Shown here in pieces: positions 55,401-61,400 of a stretch of 64,000 nt of DNA. Under the pieces are notes generated by a model. The model ran no database searches. It saw nothing but the letters and a program-made list of their open reading frames with translations, and was not told the origin of the DNA. Both the position numbers and the translations under genes were made by a program. The stretch is from Siphonodentalium dalli (Eukaryota; Mollusca; Scaphopoda; Gadilida; Siphonodentaliidae): contig CP136064.1 of the NCBI GenBank assembly GCA_032622095.1, forward strand, positions 248,407,827 through 248,471,826, written 5' to 3'. Numbering within the stretch: the stretch's first letter is position 1; every line of letters begins with the position of its first letter.

Positions 55401-58400
55401 GTGGGATAGGCTTAGAGGTTGAGGCTTGGTGAATGCAGAGTGACATTGGGAGTTTAGAGCTTCGGCCAGCTTGGTGGGGCTGTGATCACTTCACCATCTA
55501 CCTTCAGACGAGCAACGGCGTTATTTTATGACTTCTGATGTTTTATGAAGGACCAGAATTTTTTGCTGGGCTTGGTTTTGTTTTGTTAGGTCCGGGTAGT
55601 TTTTGTTATCTTCCGTTATGATGGATTCTATATGGTCCCAGAATGCTTTCCTGGATTTTCTTTGGATAGCATGTTTAAGGGCTCGTTCTTTGGACTGAAG
55701 GTTTTCGGTGTTTTTATTCCTGATTTTTCTGATGTATTTGTGTAGCCGAGTGCGTTTTTTTTATCAGCTTCTTAAGATTGGCTGTTATCCATGGTGCATG
55801 TTGTCTGCTACTAAGTGTCTTTTTTGGGATATGCATAGTTATTAGTTCATAGATTTTTTCTTTGATCATCTGCCATTTCTGTTCTACATTTAGATTTGCA
55901 CTCTGTGTTTTGTAGAAAGTTTGGAAGGAATGGAGTAAATTGGAGTTATGCTTTTATGGCAGGCCAGTTTGCTTTATGATAGAGATAGACTTTCCTGGCA
56001 GGCTTTTTTTTTAGATGTCTCTTGTTTATGGTGACTTCGTGGTAGACAATGTCATGATCAGATGTACCAAGGCTGGGAAGTGTTCGTGTGTTATGGATCA
56101 GAGTTGGTTGATTTAGGTAGAAGAGATCAAGGGTGTTTTTTCCCCTTGTGGGTATTTTAACAACCTGTTCGAGATTTGCATCGGACATTTCATTTGTGAG
56201 TTTATCATAAAATTTTGTATTTTTGCAGTCGGGGGTAGTTTCGTTTGTGGTCCAATTGTATTTTAGTCTGGTCGGAAAAGCTACATTTGTGGAATACTAG
56301 AACCCTAGAGGCATTTTTGGGGAAAAGCATGAAACTAAGTTTTCTAGCATAAATCAAGTATGCTGAATCCAATGAGGGTGCCTGTCGCTGCCTGTGACCC
56401 ATATTTCACCCATAAAATCAACTTAAAGTCACATACTGTTTTTATTGCCGCGAAAATACAGTAAGTCAATATCGAGACATATTTCACACTCGTTATACAT
56501 ATAATATCATGAACATGGGAATATTTTATTATTTGAATCACCACTCGAGACCTTTCTGTCAGAACTATCTCATCATCTGCTATACATATATGGATAAGTA
56601 TGTTATTTAATAAGTAAACGCTCTTCATGAAATCACACCCGGATGAAAGTTGTGTGAATCAGGATTAAGTTGAAAATATCACATTTTTTCACAAATATCT
56701 TCATACTGTTTGGAACTGGTTGAGTGATGTGACTTTATTTTGTGTTTTGTATATTAGCTGATCATTGGAGCAATTAAATATGCAATTATTGGTGTCCTAG
56801 CCCCTTCAATCAAAAACGCGGTACAAAATTTCACAAAAAATCACAATTGGGATTCTAGTCATATTTCAACAAGAAATGAACAGAACTTTGTAATCTAAGT
56901 GAGGTATATCATTACCTATGAATATTCCAACTCATTGGAACCACAATTCTTACTTTGGCTCAAAATGGCTGCCAAAATGGCCGCCAAAATATGGAAAATA
57001 GTAAATATTGCCCCAGCGTGTCCTGCAATCGCTTACAAATTGTGGTTGATGTATAAAATTGGCCTCCTATTCTGCCTCCTATACATTGAATACTAACATG
57101 TCTGATGCACCATGGTTAATTGTTACTATTGTCACCACTGACACCACCAAAAATATTGGACTTTTCTCTCAAAAACTTGACATAAATATCGGCAAAAATT
57201 TACTTTTCAGGTATGGACCATTTTTTCAAGTAAATGTAACTGTCTTTGGATTCAAACGTGTTTATTGTTTTGGTCTATCTTAAATGTGTCACACTACGGT
57301 ATTTATAGACCAAATTGCTCAAGATGGCTTCCAAAATGGCAACCAAATTTATAAAAAGTTTTATTTACATATATCCCGAACATTATTATCTGTGTTATCA
57401 TAAAAGGTAGTAAATTGTGACTCACTTGGTTATTATACGTGTTAGTTAATTAACTGACAACTATATGTTATATTCTGGTTATCCCAGTTCCGTATGGGGC
57501 ATGACAAATTCATTTTAAAGTATGGAATTTTGTCAAGAACCTCTTTTGTGATTCTGGCCATAATATTGAAAGGAAATGGGCAGAACTTTGAGACGGAACC
57601 GAGATGAACCATAATCAGTGGCTATTCTGGTCCATTATGATAACTAAAAATATCAACTGGATACAGGGTGGATGCCAAGATGGTAGTCAGGGAGTTACTC
57701 TATGATCATAGGTGAGGTGAATAGGTATACAGGGAGTTATTGTATGTCATGAATGATGTGAATAGGTATACAAGGAGTGACTTTATGGTTACGTGTGGGT
57801 TGTCCATAGTAAGATGCATAGGTATACAGGGAGAGGTCACGGTCATGTGTGAGGTGAATCGGTATGAATGGAGTGATTGTATGGTGTATGGTTGTGTCTA
57901 TCCAGTACGGGTTAACCCGATGTGCCTGTATGGGCATTGATGTGGTGTATGGATATAGCTACATGGTCATCTATGTGTTGAGTATGTATATATGGAGTGA
58001 CTGTAAGGTCATGGGTGGGATGTACATTTGTTGCATGTATGATCATGGATGGGGTGTGTGGATAAATAGCGAGTTATTTTATGGTTACAGGTAATGTGTA
58101 TAGGTATACATGGCATGACTGTACGGTCATGCTTGAAGTGTATATGCATACCTGGAGTAAGCTGGTGGACATTATCGAGCATGTGGGTATATATGGAGTG
58201 TCATTGTGGTAGATATTTATATATCTCGTGAATGTATTATCATTGGTGGGTGTATAGGGATTAGCTGAATGATCATGGCTGGCGTGTATGATTATACAGT
58301 GAGTTGCTGAATTGTCATGTGTGAGGTGTATATGCAAGTATGGAAGGTATGAGTGGTCGTGTGTGCATATCTGTAAGTATATCTGGAAGGGCTGAATGGC

Positions 58401-61400
58401 CGTTGGTGAGGTGTATATATGTATACCTGGAGTGACTCTATGGTCTAGGGTGGGCTGCATATGTATATATCGAGTGGTTATATGACTATGTGTGTCAAAT
58501 AGGTATATATTGTAGTGACTGTATGGTCAATGGTGAGATGAGTACATGTAGGTATGCAGGGAATGACTGTATGATCGTAAATGTAATGAGTATCTATACA
58601 GGGGTGACTAAATGGTCATCTGTCAGGTGTATGAGTATACCTGGTGTTCCTGCTTGGTGACTCGTGGCGGTATGGTCATGTGTAGGATATACGGGTATAC
58701 ACACGTGTTGTTATATGGTCATGGGCGAGGGGTATGTGTATATAGCGAGTGGTTATATGGCCATGGATGAGGTGCATATGCATACATGGAGTGACTTTCC
58801 TGACATGGCTGTGGTGTTTTAGTATATCTTGTGTCGCTATTCGGCTATGGTGTGACACATAGGGATACAGGGAGTGACCATGATCATGTATGAATGTATT
58901 GAATAGGTACACACGGGGTGACTATATGGCCATAGGTCAGGTGAAGGAGTATACCAGGTGGCATGGGTGAGGGTATGTGTATCAAGCGAGTGGCTATGTG
59001 GCGATTGGTGAGGTATGTATACCTGTAGTGACTCTATGGTCATTGTTGTGGTGTTGATGTATATATTGAATGTCTATTTGACCATGTGTGTGGATAATAG
59101 GTATATGGGGGTTTACCGTATAGCCAATGGTGAGGTAAATGCATGGGTATACACGGAGTGACTATATGGTTATGGGTCATGTTTAGGAGTATACCCGAAG
59201 TGCCTCCATTGTGACTCATGGCTGTATGGTCATCCGTTGTCATGGGTCAGGTGTACGTGTATACATTGGGTCACTATATTGTTATATCTGTGGTGTTTAT
59301 GTATATATGGAATGACTGTGTGATAATGGGTGGCTATCGCTTTCCACGTTTAATGTTTCCCCCATATACATAAACACCATCAAGATGGAGAACTCTCTGA
59401 CATGAACTCTCTATTGATTAACATATCCTTGAGTTATTGTGGAAAGCGATAGCCACCCAAGGTACACATGTACAACCAACCCATTACGTCAGTCACTCCA
59501 TATGTACACAAATGACAATATAGTCACCCACTGTATACACGTACGCCTGACCATACAGCCATACTTGGTTATACCCGTACATACCACAAATGACGATACA
59601 GCCACGATTCACCATACATGAACACCAGGTATACTCCTACACCTGGCTCATGACCATATAGTCACTATATGTATTAATATTCATCACATCCATGACCATA
59701 CATTCAGTCAGTGTATACATATTCATCTCACTATGGACCATATAGCAACTACATGTATACCTATTCGCCATACCCATGACCATAGGGTCAATCCAGGTAT
59801 ACATATACACCTCACCAATGGTGAGCCCTTCCAGATATACCAATACCCACACACATGACCATTTATACCTTCCATACTTGCATATATACACCTCACACAT
59901 GACAATTCAGCAACTCACTGTATACCGTACTCATACACGCCGCTCCAATGATTGATTGATTGATTGTTTATTGGTGATATAATGAATACTTATGTTTATG
60001 ACAATTATAATACAAGAAGAGTATAACATTATATCACCAGGGGATGACATAATCTCGAGGACTGTCTTCCTGTCATCCCCTGATCAGTTAATATACAAAA
60101 CACAAAATAAAGTCATATTACTCAACCAGTTCCAAACAACATGAACTGATCTAAAAGATATTTGTGAAAAAACGTCATATTTTCAACTTCCGGCGGCCAT
60201 TTTGGCGGCCATCTTAGAGGGTGAGTTTCAGTTTTGAGTCAAAAAAGTGTCAATATGTCTTAGCTTCACGAAAATATATACATTTGTATACATTTTAATA
60301 GAATTCCCCGCTATAATTTGCATAAAACTGACTTAGGGTCTGGTCTGAAAAACGGCGGCCAGGATGGACGCATTCTTGTCTGGACTCTACACGGCCACAT
60401 TTTTTTCTTGTTAACATTGCTTAAAAGTTCAAGGACATAATAAAGAACAAAATGAGTGGGGTGATGTTAAGTCCCGGGGGTGCAAGGGTACCCCTGTTGG
60501 CTCCCGGACTATAAGAGAATTCTTACGAGAATCGTCGATAAATATACAAAACAGCAATGTCTTACCTGATTACTATGATGTTAATGTTTCAGAATTATTA
60601 CTGTGATGATAGTATCATGATACAACGCGGCTTTGAACGTTCCGCGAGGAGTATATAAGTTTGAGTAAGTTCAAGGCCAGTTACGTGATTTCATATTACG
60701 GTGTACGATGCGCCGTGTCAACAACCCCCCCCCCCCCAACGAAGAAAACACGAAGATTTTAAAAGCGTTTTATTGAACCCTATGTTCATCCAATCGGGCG
60801 ACAGGCAGTCTATTCGTGTTCGGCACCTTCGAATTATGGTAAAAAAGTTGGTTTGACACTTTTCCGCGGAAATGCTTCTAGAAATGTCTTTTCTGAGAAT
60901 TACGACTAGACTATTTAGGTACCGGTATGTTAAAGTCGCCATGAATCCAGAGGTAGCCATCTTTGGGGGCTTTCTTTAGATGTTTCTAATAATTACGCTA
61001 TCAATATCGTTTTCATCTGGTTTGTAGTATGAGGCGACATGGATGTTTTTAGAGCCTGGTATGACAAGCTTTGCCCAGATAATCTCACAAGGAGAGTCAA
61101 GCTCGTGTTGTTCTAGAGATATGATGTCTTTAGAGATGGCAAGAATGGTTCATTAGGGATCAATGGTTAGTGGTCAAACAAATTAATCTCTGGAAGAGAT
61201 TGATAGCGTCCCTGTGTTTTCTAAGGGCAAAATTCTAATTTTGAGTTTTGTTGATTCCACCAACTTGTGACCAACAGGGGCGCTGGAAGCATCCAAGGGC
61301 AGGGGGGCAGAGCCTACAAAAAGGGCACTTTTCCGTAAAAAAGGGCATTTTCTCCGTAAACTCGGGAAAATAACCATAAATTCATTGTGGCAAAAATCCC

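Larger units (their letters stand above)
56275..60918. mobile_element. 4.6-kb foldback element inserted in the LINE endonuclease
   Basis: It interrupts the LINE directly after GDFNIP. The ends are diverged inverted repeats: 'tagaggcatttttggggaaa' (from about 56314) against the inverse of 'ttccgcggaaatgcttcta' (about 60862-60880), and both contain 'tgcctgtcgc' further in. A second inverted pair, 'gttgaaaatatcac...ggaactggttgag' (56671-56728) and 60115-60190, lies inside. The core is a minisatellite in two opposite orientations. Exact borders and target duplication are uncertain. Confidence 0.6.

Noticed and set aside
57740-59905. Several open frames of 60-130 codons on both strands
   Set aside because: They lie in the ~41-bp minisatellite and encode His/Thr/Tyr-rich repeats that vary with frame. 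These are not genes.
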